Shown here piece by piece: positions 36,736-43,840 of a stretch of 48,235 nt of DNA (the first letter of the stretch is position 1; every line of letters starts with the position of its first letter). The DNA comes from Candidatus Omnitrophota bacterium (GTDB taxonomy: Bacteria; Hinthialibacterota; Hinthialibacteria; Hinthialibacterales; Hinthialibacteraceae), in assembly GCA_016934335.1 (NCBI GenBank), contig JAFGTC010000297.1, forward strand, positions 1 to 48,235. Direction: 5' to 3'. The position numbers and the translations under genes were made by a program. Under the pieces are notes generated by a model. It was not told the origin of the DNA and made no database searches. It was given only the letters and a program-made list of their open reading frames with translations.

Positions 36736-36764
36736 TGGTATAATGTTTTAAAATATAGTATAAT
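36736..36764 (+). promoter_or_regulatory. Candidate promoter pair upstream of the FGE-OmpA gene
   Basis: TGGTATAAT at 36736-36744 is a complete extended -10 motif, which can act without a good -35. A second TATAAT lies at 36759-36764. The start of the FGE-OmpA gene is about 200 bp downstream, leaving a long leader. Confidence 0.4.
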
Positions 36765-36787
36765 CGATTCTATTTATTTTTACACTA

Positions 36788-36840
36788 TGTACTGATTTTA
36801 CGCAGAAAACTCGCCCCAAAATAGCCCCGAAATCAGTATA
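36788..36840 (+). promoter_or_regulatory. Inverted repeat in the long leader of the FGE-OmpA gene
   Basis: TGTACTGATTT (36788-36798) pairs with AAATCAGTATA (36830-36840) over 11 bp with one G-T pair. The 31-nt loop contains two GCCCC copies. It lies between the candidate promoter and the start codon, so it may be a structured RNA leader or a protein-binding site. I do not recognise a known riboswitch. Confidence 0.45.
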
Positions 36841-36958
36841 TGGCACATAAATATTACGATCATGTTTCTTTGTTGAAAAACGCGCATCATTCACTACATA
36901 AACAATTTTATTATTTAATATTGATATAAATACATAAAATTTGGAGGGTAATCTGACG

Positions 36959-38326
36959 ATGTTTTCTAGAACCTGTTTTTTGTGTGTCTTTGTAATTTCA
37001 TGTTTTATTAGCGCTGTCAGCGTCGGTTGGAATGAGGAAATGCACGAAGAATTGATAACCATAGCATTCCCCGGCGGCGACTCGCTTTACGGCGACGCAG
37101 AAATGACATTCCGATACATCCCGGCCGGTTCTTTTATGATGGGAAGCCATGGAACGGAAAAAGATCGAGAGGAAAATGAAGGCCCCCAGCACGAAGTTAC
37201 GATCACAAAACCATTTTACATGGGAATTCATGAAGTGACTCAGAGGCAATGGGCCGCGATCATGAGCACCTATCCCTCCGAATCGACGCGCAAGGATTCA
37301 TCCCAGAAAGGCTTATGGCGACAAAAATACTATTATCCGTCTTCCTCCGTTTCTAAAAACGATCCGGACTGCCCCGTCGAGAGCGTCTTCTGGAATGACT
37401 GCCAAGAGTTCATTAAACAATTAAACTCCCTGGGAAAAGGAACGTTTCGACTGCCCACCGAGGCCGAGTGGGAATATGCCTGCCGCGCGGGAACGACAAC
37501 GCGCTTTTATTGGGGAGTGGATTTGGATTATAAGGACATTTCTCAATACGCATGGCATACAATCAAGAAGCCAAGCGGGAGAGAAATCGTCGAAAAGCCG
37601 CACCCCGTCGGCCAAAAAAAAGCGAATCCTTGGGGGCTCTATGACATGAGCGGAAACGTATGGGAATGGTGTTTGGATTTATACGCCCCCTATACAGAGG
37701 CGCCTCAGATGGATCCTCTCGTGACGCAGTCCGATGATCTCCGCCGCGTTATTCGCGGCGGAAGTTGGCGGCGATACGCCATGCGCTGCCGCTCGGCCCA
37801 GCGCAATGCGAGTCTGCCCAATCACAGCACAGATTTTATCGGTCTCCGCTTAATTAAAGAAATAGAAATCGAAGAAAAAGAAATTATTCCAGTGCCGAAA
37901 GATTCCGACCAGGATGGCGTCATTGACGATCGAGACAAATGCCCTAATACGCCGAAGGGAGCGAAAGTCGACGAAGATGGCTGCTGGATTTTAGAACCTA
38001 TATATTTCGAATTGGATCGTTATGAGATTAAACCGGAATTTCATGCATTTTTAGATCATGTGGCGCATGTTTTAACGCTCAATCCAAACCTAAAAATGCA
38101 AATTAACGGCCACACTTGTTCTCTGGCCACGGAAAAATACAACTTGTCCCTCTCCGAAAATCGCGCCAAAGCAGTTTTGAATTACCTTCTCACGAAACAT
38201 GCGCACAAGGAAAATCTTGAAACAAAATGGTGGGGTGAAAACATCCCCGCCGCACCCAATGATTCAGAGGAAAACATGAAGAAAAACCGCCGCGTGGAGT
38301 TGCAGGTTCTATCCAACGAAAATTAA
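36959..38326 (+). CDS. FGE-like (SUMF1) domain fused to TSP3 and OmpA domains
   Basis: The 455-residue protein has a Sec leader (MFSRTCFLCVFVISCFISAV). Residues about 45-300 are an FGE/SUMF1-type domain: FRYIPAGSFMMGS, YMGIHEVTQRQWAAIM, FRLPTEAEWEYACRAG, GLYDMSGNVWEWCLD and VIRGGSWRRYAMRC. The Cys that follows GGSW in true formylglycine-generating enzymes is Arg here, so that activity is unlikely. A TSP3 calcium repeat follows (DSDQDGVIDDRDKC), then an OmpA C-terminal domain (FELDRYEIKPEF, SLSENRAKAV, NRRVEL). Its peptidoglycan-binding Asp (GHTD in OmpA) is Cys (GHTC), although the Arg 15 residues later is kept. GGAGGG precedes the ATG at 36959. It should sit in the outer membrane or periplasm. 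Confidence 0.9.
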   Translation: MFSRTCFLCVFVISCFISAVSVGWNEEMHEELITIAFPGGDSLYGDAEMTFRYIPAGSFMMGSHGTEKDREENEGPQHEVTITKPFYMGIHEVTQRQWAAIMSTYPSESTRKDSSQKGLWRQKYYYPSSSVSKNDPDCPVESVFWNDCQEFIKQLNSLGKGTFRLPTEAEWEYACRAGTTTRFYWGVDLDYKDISQYAWHTIKKPSGREIVEKPHPVGQKKANPWGLYDMSGNVWEWCLDLYAPYTEAPQMDPLVTQSDDLRRVIRGGSWRRYAMRCRSAQRNASLPNHSTDFIGLRLIKEIEIEEKEIIPVPKDSDQDGVIDDRDKCPNTPKGAKVDEDGCWILEPIYFELDRYEIKPEFHAFLDHVAHVLTLNPNLKMQINGHTCSLATEKYNLSLSENRAKAVLNYLLTKHAHKENLETKWWGENIPAAPNDSEENMKKNRRVELQVLSNEN

Positions 38327-38473
38327 GGAATAGGCGATGCGACTGCCTCCCTCCATTTTGGTGGGAGAATGGAATCTTATTGTAAGAGGATATCAACAAA
38401 AAAGTTTAATACAAATGCTATAAATATCAACGTTGAAATATGTTAGATCTATAAAAGAACACCTTTTAGGATC

Positions 38474-39511
38474 ATGAATAAAAATATCGAAACGCGAATC
38501 CAAACCATTAGCCTGCTTCTTTTAACGGCTATCGCCATTACGGCGGCGTTGTTTTGGCTGCGCACCGTCTTTATTCCTTTCGTTCTCGCCGTTTTTATCA
38601 GCGCCTGTTTTAAGCCGATCATCGATTTTCAAATTCGCGTTCTTGGAGTGCGGCGAGGCATCGCCACATTTACAACCTTATTCATCAGCGCCATGATTTT
38701 ATTCTATCTAATTGCTTTGTCGGCGACAACCATTACCACGATCTCGAATAACATCATTCTGTATCAGGATCAAATCGATGAAGCCGCTCGAAAAATTTAC
38801 AAAGACTGGTCGTTAGAGAAATTCGGCGTGCAATACCCCAGCAATGAAAGCATGCCGATTAATTTCTCGTACTATCTGGGACAAACCATAAGCAGCATGA
38901 TGGGGATTCTTTCCAATGGAATGCTGGTCGTGATTTTTGTCATGTTTATGATCGTCGGCAAACATTCCAGCGACTTTTCCGAAGCCCCCTTCGTGAAAGA
39001 AATTGAAAATCGCATCACCAAATACATTCTTACGCTGCTCTTCATCTCAGGCCTGACCGGTATTTTAGTGGGGACTTCTCTCTATTTTATTAAAGTCCCT
39101 TTTCCTCTGATGTTTGGAACGCTGACCTTCCTTTTGAATTTCATCCCCAATATCGGCTCGATCATCGCCATCATTCTTCCCCTGCCCATCGCATTCATGA
39201 GCCCCGATCTATCCGTGTTTTCGAAATTTCTGGTTTTGCTCATACCCGGCCTCATCCAATTTGTTTTAGGCAACATCGTTCAACCGAAACTCATGGGGCG
39301 ATCCCTCGATATGCATCCCGTCACGGTAATGCTGGCCTTGATCTTTTTTGGCGTGATTTGGGGCGTGGTCGGCATGTTCATCGCGACGCCTTTGACGGCG
39401 ATCCTGAAGATCGTCTTCGAGAAAGTCGAAATCACCAAACCGTTCGCCGATTTGATGTCCGGACGCATCGATACGATTGGCGCCCTGTTGGATGAACATA
39501 AAGAGAATTGA
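38474..39511 (+). CDS. AI-2E family permease (UPF0118)
   Basis: The 345-residue integral membrane protein has about eight hydrophobic segments and the family layout: an N-terminal helix pair (LLLLTAIAITAALFWLRTVF), a soluble loop of about 70 residues after the third helix, and a C-terminal block with NFIPNIGSIIAIILPLPIAF, IQFVLGNIVQPKLMGRSLDMHP and IWGVVGMFIATPLTAILKI. Family members (TqsA, PerM, Na/H antiporters) have been linked to AI-2 export or ion transport. The function here cannot be assigned. The ATG follows a weak AGGATC. A strong terminator lies about 105 bp after the stop. Confidence 0.93.
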   Translation: MNKNIETRIQTISLLLLTAIAITAALFWLRTVFIPFVLAVFISACFKPIIDFQIRVLGVRRGIATFTTLFISAMILFYLIALSATTITTISNNIILYQDQIDEAARKIYKDWSLEKFGVQYPSNESMPINFSYYLGQTISSMMGILSNGMLVVIFVMFMIVGKHSSDFSEAPFVKEIENRITKYILTLLFISGLTGILVGTSLYFIKVPFPLMFGTLTFLLNFIPNIGSIIAIILPLPIAFMSPDLSVFSKFLVLLIPGLIQFVLGNIVQPKLMGRSLDMHPVTVMLALIFFGVIWGVVGMFIATPLTAILKIVFEKVEITKPFADLMSGRIDTIGALLDEHKEN

Positions 39512-39617
39512 AAGAGTCGAATTCGATTGCATGCGATAATCGAGAACTTATCGAGCGGGTGAGGATTCTCGCGGCCTTTGCAGCCGGCCCTCCTGCCGGG
39601 CGCTCACGAAAAAATGA

Positions 39618-39645
39618 GGGCCGCACAGCGATGCGGCCCATTTTT
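39618..39645. terminator. Bidirectional Rho-independent terminator
   Basis: GGGCCGCA (39618-39625) pairs perfectly with TGCGGCCC (39632-39639) around CAGCGA, followed on the plus strand by ATTTTT. An AAAAAT stretch upstream (39610-39615) gives the same run on the other strand, so it can end both the permease transcript and the convergent DUF1080 transcript. Confidence 0.9.
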
Positions 39646-39690
39646 GATCGATTCATATTCCTTTAAATATACACCTAATATCGTATTGGT

Positions 39691-40509
39691 TTATTCTTGA
39701 TCCAAAAGAAGAATTTCCACTTTGCGAAATTCAGTGGGATGGCTTTCTGCTTGCAAGGAAATATATCCTTCCTGAATCATCTTCGGCGCTCCTGCATCGA
39801 TGAGTTTCTGCGCATCTTTATCCTTTTCGTCCAACTGAGGCTTTTCGTATTCCATGACCAATTCCCCGTTGACATAATGTTTGATCGCGCCGTCGCCGTG
39901 CACTTCAAATTCGGCTGTAACCCATTGATCGCCATGATAGGTTTTAGAATTGGATGAAGTGCAGTGCTGCGTGATTAATTTGTCATTCATGATCACATTC
40001 GTACCTGGCGTGCACAAATTGGCGGTGTGACGCTCATCTTTTCCGTTGCCTCCCAGCAGTTGGCCTTCAATCGAAACGGGGAAATCTTGATTCACGCCCA
40101 TGCTTTCAGGCGCCTGACAGTGAAGCATGACGCCGTTATTCCGGAAAGCCCAGCCGGGGCCGCCTTTGACCTGATCGCCGACAAAACGGTATTCGACGCG
40201 AATTCGATAGTGCGAAAATTTCTCCTTAAAAAAGATGTGTCCGTATTTGTTGTCGAAGTTTTCGTACTGATCGTAAGAAACTTTGAGAACGCCGTCCTCC
40301 ACTCGAAATGTATTGTTGTAGTTTTCGCCCAGTTTATGCCCTGCGAATTTGGGAATCCATCCGTTCAGATTTTTTCCATTGAACAGACTGATCCATTCTT
40401 CTTTCTCTCCGTCGTTCTCAGAAGCGGCCGCCTCAGAAGCGAGCAACAGCGCGCAGCCGGCGATCAGGAGAGCAGATATCGATCCGATTAGAATGGTTTT
40501 GATTTTCAT
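39691..40509 (-). CDS. DUF1080 (3-keto-disaccharide hydrolase) lipoprotein
   Basis: The 272-residue protein has a leader that ends in a probable lipobox (LLIAGC, Cys19). The body is one DUF1080 domain, a concanavalin-like fold: WISLFNGKNLNGWIPK, YGHIFFKEKFSHYRIRVEYRF, GWAFRNNGVMLHCQ, VSIEGQLLGG and a final ISLQAESHPTEFRKVEILLL. Family members hydrolyse 3-keto-glycosides such as 3-ketotrehalose or are uncharacterised sugar-binding proteins. AAGGAG precedes the ATG by 11 bases. It shares the family of the C-terminal half of the GH26-like lipoprotein at 11069-12799. Confidence 0.9.
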   Translation of the reverse strand: MKIKTILIGSISALLIAGCALLLASEAAASENDGEKEEWISLFNGKNLNGWIPKFAGHKLGENYNNTFRVEDGVLKVSYDQYENFDNKYGHIFFKEKFSHYRIRVEYRFVGDQVKGGPGWAFRNNGVMLHCQAPESMGVNQDFPVSIEGQLLGGNGKDERHTANLCTPGTNVIMNDKLITQHCTSSNSKTYHGDQWVTAEFEVHGDGAIKHYVNGELVMEYEKPQLDEKDKDAQKLIDAGAPKMIQEGYISLQAESHPTEFRKVEILLLDQE

Positions 40510-40819
40510 GATACATGGCTCCTTTTGAATATGTGTTCTAACATTCTAAGGATCAAAGAAATCCCTTTCAAGTCAATGCCTCGCATCTTTCCCATTTTAT
40601 CGACGCCGGCATCGCGTTCTTGCCTATAGGATCGAGCAAATTTTATTCGAAGAGAATTGTCTTGATACAATCGCGTTCAGGCGATATTAGGAGTGGAGGA
40701 ATAAGACGAAGGAATAAACTTCACGATGATTCTAGAAGGATCGGGCGGGCGCCTTTCGCGACATGGAGCGTTCAAGTCGGTGCAGATCAAATGATAAAGA
40801 TTCAGCCGCCCGCGCCGAA
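40510..40819. other. 310-bp intergenic region with candidate plus-strand promoter
   Basis: This lies between the DUF1080 start and the end of the small helical protein gene, both on the minus strand. TTGATA (40662-40667) and TATTAG (40685-40690) with 17 bp between make a plausible plus-strand promoter. A 22-codon frame (40726-40794) follows behind GAAGGA. I do not call it a gene. No repeat or hairpin stands out. Confidence 0.4.
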
Positions 40820-41119
40820 TTAGAAAGTCTTCTTGAGAGAATTGTGGATTTTCACCATACTGACTTGAATTTGTGTGGCGGCTTCAATCAATTTGTCGAC
40901 AATCTGGGAATTGACGCCCTCGGATCGCAGCTTTTCGATGGAATCTTCCAATATGGTAAGAACGATCTTATTCCCTTCGTAAAGTTCGGTTAGAGAAAGC
41001 ATCGAATTGCTCAGTAGTACCTGGGCGCCGTCCGATTGGCCGCTCCGCTCGGAAGCCATCCTGATTTCATCCAGCATATCGTCGATGACTCGATCGCGTA
41101 AAAATCGTTTTCTCAACAT
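40820..41119 (-). CDS. Small helical protein of unknown function
   Basis: The 99-residue protein is rich in Leu, Glu, Lys and Arg and should be almost wholly alpha-helical, with no signal or membrane segment. Two long helical stretches (LRDRVIDDMLDEIRMASER and NKIVLTILEDSIEKLRSEG) are separated by a Ser/Leu-rich link. I do not recognise a family; a four-helix bundle or HPt-like fold is possible, but no phospho-acceptor His stands out. The ATG at 41117-41119 follows GGAG at 7 bases, and an upstream in-frame start has no such site. It lies 350 bp downstream of the NarL-type regulator on the same strand. Confidence 0.72.
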   Translation of the reverse strand: MLRKRFLRDRVIDDMLDEIRMASERSGQSDGAQVLLSNSMLSLTELYEGNKIVLTILEDSIEKLRSEGVNSQIVDKLIEAATQIQVSMVKIHNSLKKTF

Positions 41120-41469
41120 AAAATTCTCCAAGTGAAGGCCATTTTCCAAAAAAGATTGAAACGAATTGGTTAAATACATTTTCAATTACACTATAACTAT
41201 TCTTTAATTTAGGATAAATGGCATTGCTTTACGTTACCCATAAATATCGTCCGAATCATTTCTGTCTTAAGGGAAATATCATTCAAAAAAGGGGAAAAAA
41301 CGAGCATTTTGAATTGGCGGCGTCCATACCCGTCTGATGAGCATACCGAAGGGATAGTATGTGATAATGCTTATGTCTTGAATTTTTCTTCCTGGAACAC
41401 GCAACTGCTTTTTTATGAGTCTATTATCGAACCTGTTGGGGGGGCGCCGAATCGCTCCTTGGGTTTATT
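41120..41469. other. 350-bp intergenic region
   Basis: This lies between the end of the regulator gene and the start of the small helical protein gene, both minus strand. It is AT-rich, with a G-run (GGGGGGG) near 41440. I see no clear terminator, promoter or RNA gene. Confidence 0.45.
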
Positions 41470-42129
41470 TTAGGCGCATATTTTTACGCTTTGCTGATCC
41501 ATTCTCCAATGGATGGCGTATTGAAACAATTCCGAAGCGTTTTTTAAGTTCAATTTATACCGCAGGTTGGAGCGATAATTCTCGACCGTCTTGGCGCTCA
41601 GGTTCAAGCAGTCCGCCATTTGAGAAGGCTTCAAGCCTTTGGAAATCAGATCGAGAATCTGCAGTTCCCGATTGGATAAGTTATCGATGGGAGATTCGCT
41701 TTTCTTATGGAAGAAAATTTCTTCGACCAATTTCTTCTCGATTTCTTCGCTGATGCATAAACCTCCGTTTTTCACGCTTCGGACGCCCCAGCGTATTTTT
41801 TCACAGGATGCCGTTTTGGAAATAAAACCGCTGGCCTGCGCTTGCAGTACGCGCTCCGCATAGATGCTTTCGTCCAGAAAAGTAAAAACAAGAATTCGAA
41901 TCTCTTTATAGCTTGATTTGATTTGTTTTATGAAATCAATGCCGCTCGTGGCCCCCATGTCGATATCCATAATGATCATGTCCGGATGATGATTCTCGAT
42001 CGCTTCAAATGCGCTATGATAGTTTTCTAGATCCGCGCAGACTCGAATATCGTTTTCCATCTCCAGCATTTCCCGCAGGCCAAACCGGATGATTGGATTG
42101 TTATCGATAATGAGAACAGACGTTTGCAT
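41470..42129 (-). CDS. NarL/LuxR-family response regulator
   Basis: The 219-residue protein has a receiver domain (about 1-120) with phospho-acceptor D55 (IIMDIDMG) and conserved Lys in GFISKTA. The first acidic pair is altered: LIIDNN, so one of two Mg-binding acids is Asn10 (codon AAC). The output domain (about 150-210) is a LuxR helix-turn-helix: LSNRELQILDLISKGLKPSQM and LSAKTVENYRSNLRYKL. A positively charged tail ends in ICA. The ATG at 42127-42129 follows GGGAGG; a longer frame upstream has no site. No sensor kinase is adjacent. Confidence 0.92.
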   Translation of the reverse strand: MQTSVLIIDNNPIIRFGLREMLEMENDIRVCADLENYHSAFEAIENHHPDMIIMDIDMGATSGIDFIKQIKSSYKEIRILVFTFLDESIYAERVLQAQASGFISKTASCEKIRWGVRSVKNGGLCISEEIEKKLVEEIFFHKKSESPIDNLSNRELQILDLISKGLKPSQMADCLNLSAKTVENYRSNLRYKLNLKNASELFQYAIHWRMDQQSVKICA

Positions 42130-42490
42130 GTCTTCTTCCTCCCTTTTTATCCTTCGATTGGCGCACAGCTGTTTTGATAGATCCGTTTGTACCAAGAGGT
42201 TTCACTTTCTTTTCTAAGCAGTTTCTATGCCAATGTACAACCTGCAGAAATTATTAGACTTACACTATTTATCCTTATAAAAGGAATTCTTGAATAATCA
42301 AAAATTGAAGAGTCAGAGATCAAAATAATTCTTAAAATTGTAATTAATTACTCAAGCAAGTAAAGTTTCTCTAATTTCTTGAACGCTTTTCTGGATTGGC
42401 CGTGAAACAGAGGATTCATGTATAATTCGCGAATGCGGCGAAGCGCATGTTGTTCTAGAGGCTTTCGCTGAATATTAGAATGGGGAAATC
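42130..42490. other. Divergent intergenic region (361 bp)
   Basis: AT-rich spacer between the NarL-type regulator (minus) and the esterase-like gene (plus). TATAAT at 42421-42426 is a good plus-strand -10, with a 19-bp spaced, poor -35 (TTGGCC at 42396-42401). No repeat is obvious. Confidence 0.4.
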
Positions 42491-43744
42491 ATGATGGGAA
42501 ATCGGTTTTTCTTGAATCGCAGATTGTTTACGAAAAACGTCTTGGCGGCTGGAGGAGTTGCATCGAGTTTGATGCAGGCGGCGCATGCCGATTCGTTAGG
42601 CCCCGATCCCAATCGGGCAACCCACTCGGACTTGGGAACGCTCTATGAGGATCTGAAAAATCTGTCGGCGCAATGCGGCTATCCGCTATCGTTTCTGAAT
42701 TGCGATTATGGAAGCGCGGCGGATTATCGTAAAACAGTGCAGGATAAAGTACAGGAACTCCTGCATTACAATCCTCCGCCCGTGGATCTCAATCCGGAAG
42801 TCATCGATCGGTGGGAGACGGATGCGTTTATCCGCGAAACCGTCCTGTTCAACACGACGCCCTGGTTCCGGATTCCCGCGTATGTTTTGATTCCTAAACA
42901 ATATTCGGGAAAGCGCCCGGCCATTGTCGATTTGCACTGCCATGCGGGATATTTTTTATTCGGCAAAGAGAAAGTGATGCCTATGCCCCATCCGCATCCC
43001 GCGCTAGTGGAAATGAAGCAGCGCAATTACGACGGCCGGAGCACATCCGAACAGCTCGCCCGGAGAGGCTATGTAGTGATTTCCATCGACCGTTTTTATT
43101 TTGGCGAACGGCGAACGATTTTCGACGATATGAATTCGCTGGGGATGGATCTCGAAAACTATACCGTGGAGCAGGTGCGAAAGGCCAATCGCCGTGCGGG
43201 AGAAGGCGAAGCAACTTTGGCGAAATCTCTTTTTTGGGCGGGGACGACCTGGCAGGGAGTAGGATGCTGGGACGATATGAGAACCGTAGATTATCTCGCT
43301 TCTCGTTCTGAAGTCGATCCGGAGCGCATCGGATGCCTGGGCGTTTCAATGGGAGGCGATCGGACGAATTACCTGTGCGCGCTGGACGATCGGATTCAAT
43401 GCGCCGTGTCCGTAGGATGGATGGCCGCGTTGCGTCCGTTGATCCAATCGCATGTCAATACACATTCGTTTTCTCATTTTCTGCCCGGTCTGACGCATTT
43501 TATGGATCTGCCCGACATGATCGGCGCCTTTGCTCCCAAAGCGCTGATGGTTCAGCAATGTTCGCAGGATCAATTGTATACGCTGGACAGCATGCGGGAG
43601 GCCTGCCGAAAAATCGAAAAAATCTATGCGAAGGCGGGCGCTTCGCAAAATTATGCATACAAATTCTATGATCACCCGCATCGCTTTTCGATCGATATGC
43701 AGGAGGATGCCTTCGCGTGGCTGGACCGTCATTTAACGGCATGA
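42491..43744 (+). CDS. Tat-exported alpha/beta hydrolase, acetyl-xylan-esterase-like
   Basis: The 417-residue protein starts with a twin-arginine-like leader (NRRLFTKNVLAAGGVASS). The alpha/beta hydrolase fold has nucleophile Ser in GCLGVSMGGDRT, Asp in QQCSQDQLYT and His in DHPHRFSID, as in dienelactone-hydrolase and acetyl-xylan-esterase relatives. A long lid or insertion (GRSTSEQLARRGY through FYFGERR) precedes the nucleophile. It would remove acyl groups from xylan or other glycans in the periplasm. ATG 42491 follows GGGGAAATC. It is convergent with the FAD oxidoreductase gene, with a 12-bp hairpin between. Confidence 0.82.
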   Translation: MMGNRFFLNRRLFTKNVLAAGGVASSLMQAAHADSLGPDPNRATHSDLGTLYEDLKNLSAQCGYPLSFLNCDYGSAADYRKTVQDKVQELLHYNPPPVDLNPEVIDRWETDAFIRETVLFNTTPWFRIPAYVLIPKQYSGKRPAIVDLHCHAGYFLFGKEKVMPMPHPHPALVEMKQRNYDGRSTSEQLARRGYVVISIDRFYFGERRTIFDDMNSLGMDLENYTVEQVRKANRRAGEGEATLAKSLFWAGTTWQGVGCWDDMRTVDYLASRSEVDPERIGCLGVSMGGDRTNYLCALDDRIQCAVSVGWMAALRPLIQSHVNTHSFSHFLPGLTHFMDLPDMIGAFAPKALMVQQCSQDQLYTLDSMREACRKIEKIYAKAGASQNYAYKFYDHPHRFSIDMQEDAFAWLDRHLTA

Positions 43745-43767
43745 TCTGCGTTGCTGCGTAATCCCGC

Positions 43768-43800
43768 CGCTCGATCCTCTCTTACCTGGAGGATCGAGCG
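43768..43800. other. Perfect 12-bp hairpin between convergent genes
   Basis: CGCTCGATCCTC (43768-43779) pairs perfectly with GAGGATCGAGCG (43789-43800), loop TCTTACCTG. No T-run follows on either strand, so it is not a standard intrinsic terminator, but its place between two stop codons suggests a transcription or RNA-end role. Confidence 0.55.
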
Positions 43801-43840
43801 GGCGTCTAAATCAAGTCAGTTGGCTTATCGCGGATCAGCG

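Larger units (their letters stand above)
36394..36958. other. 565-bp AT-rich intergenic region
   Basis: This divergent spacer is markedly poorer in G and C than the rest of the window. It holds an extended -10 promoter (TGGTATAAT, 36736-36744), a second TATAAT 20 bp later (36759-36764) and an inverted repeat (36788-36798 with 36830-36840), both listed separately. Short frames on the minus strand (36493-36696 and 36748-37062) have no ribosome-binding site and AT-rich, low-complexity products, so I reject them as genes. Confidence 0.55.

Noticed and set aside
36790..36838. Possible c-di-GMP or other riboswitch in the leader
   Set aside because: The inverted repeat is real, but the core sequence does not match a riboswitch family that I can recognise.
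40726..40794. A 22-codon plus-strand frame behind a plausible promoter
   Set aside because: Too short to support, weakly spaced ribosome-binding site and no conservation information.
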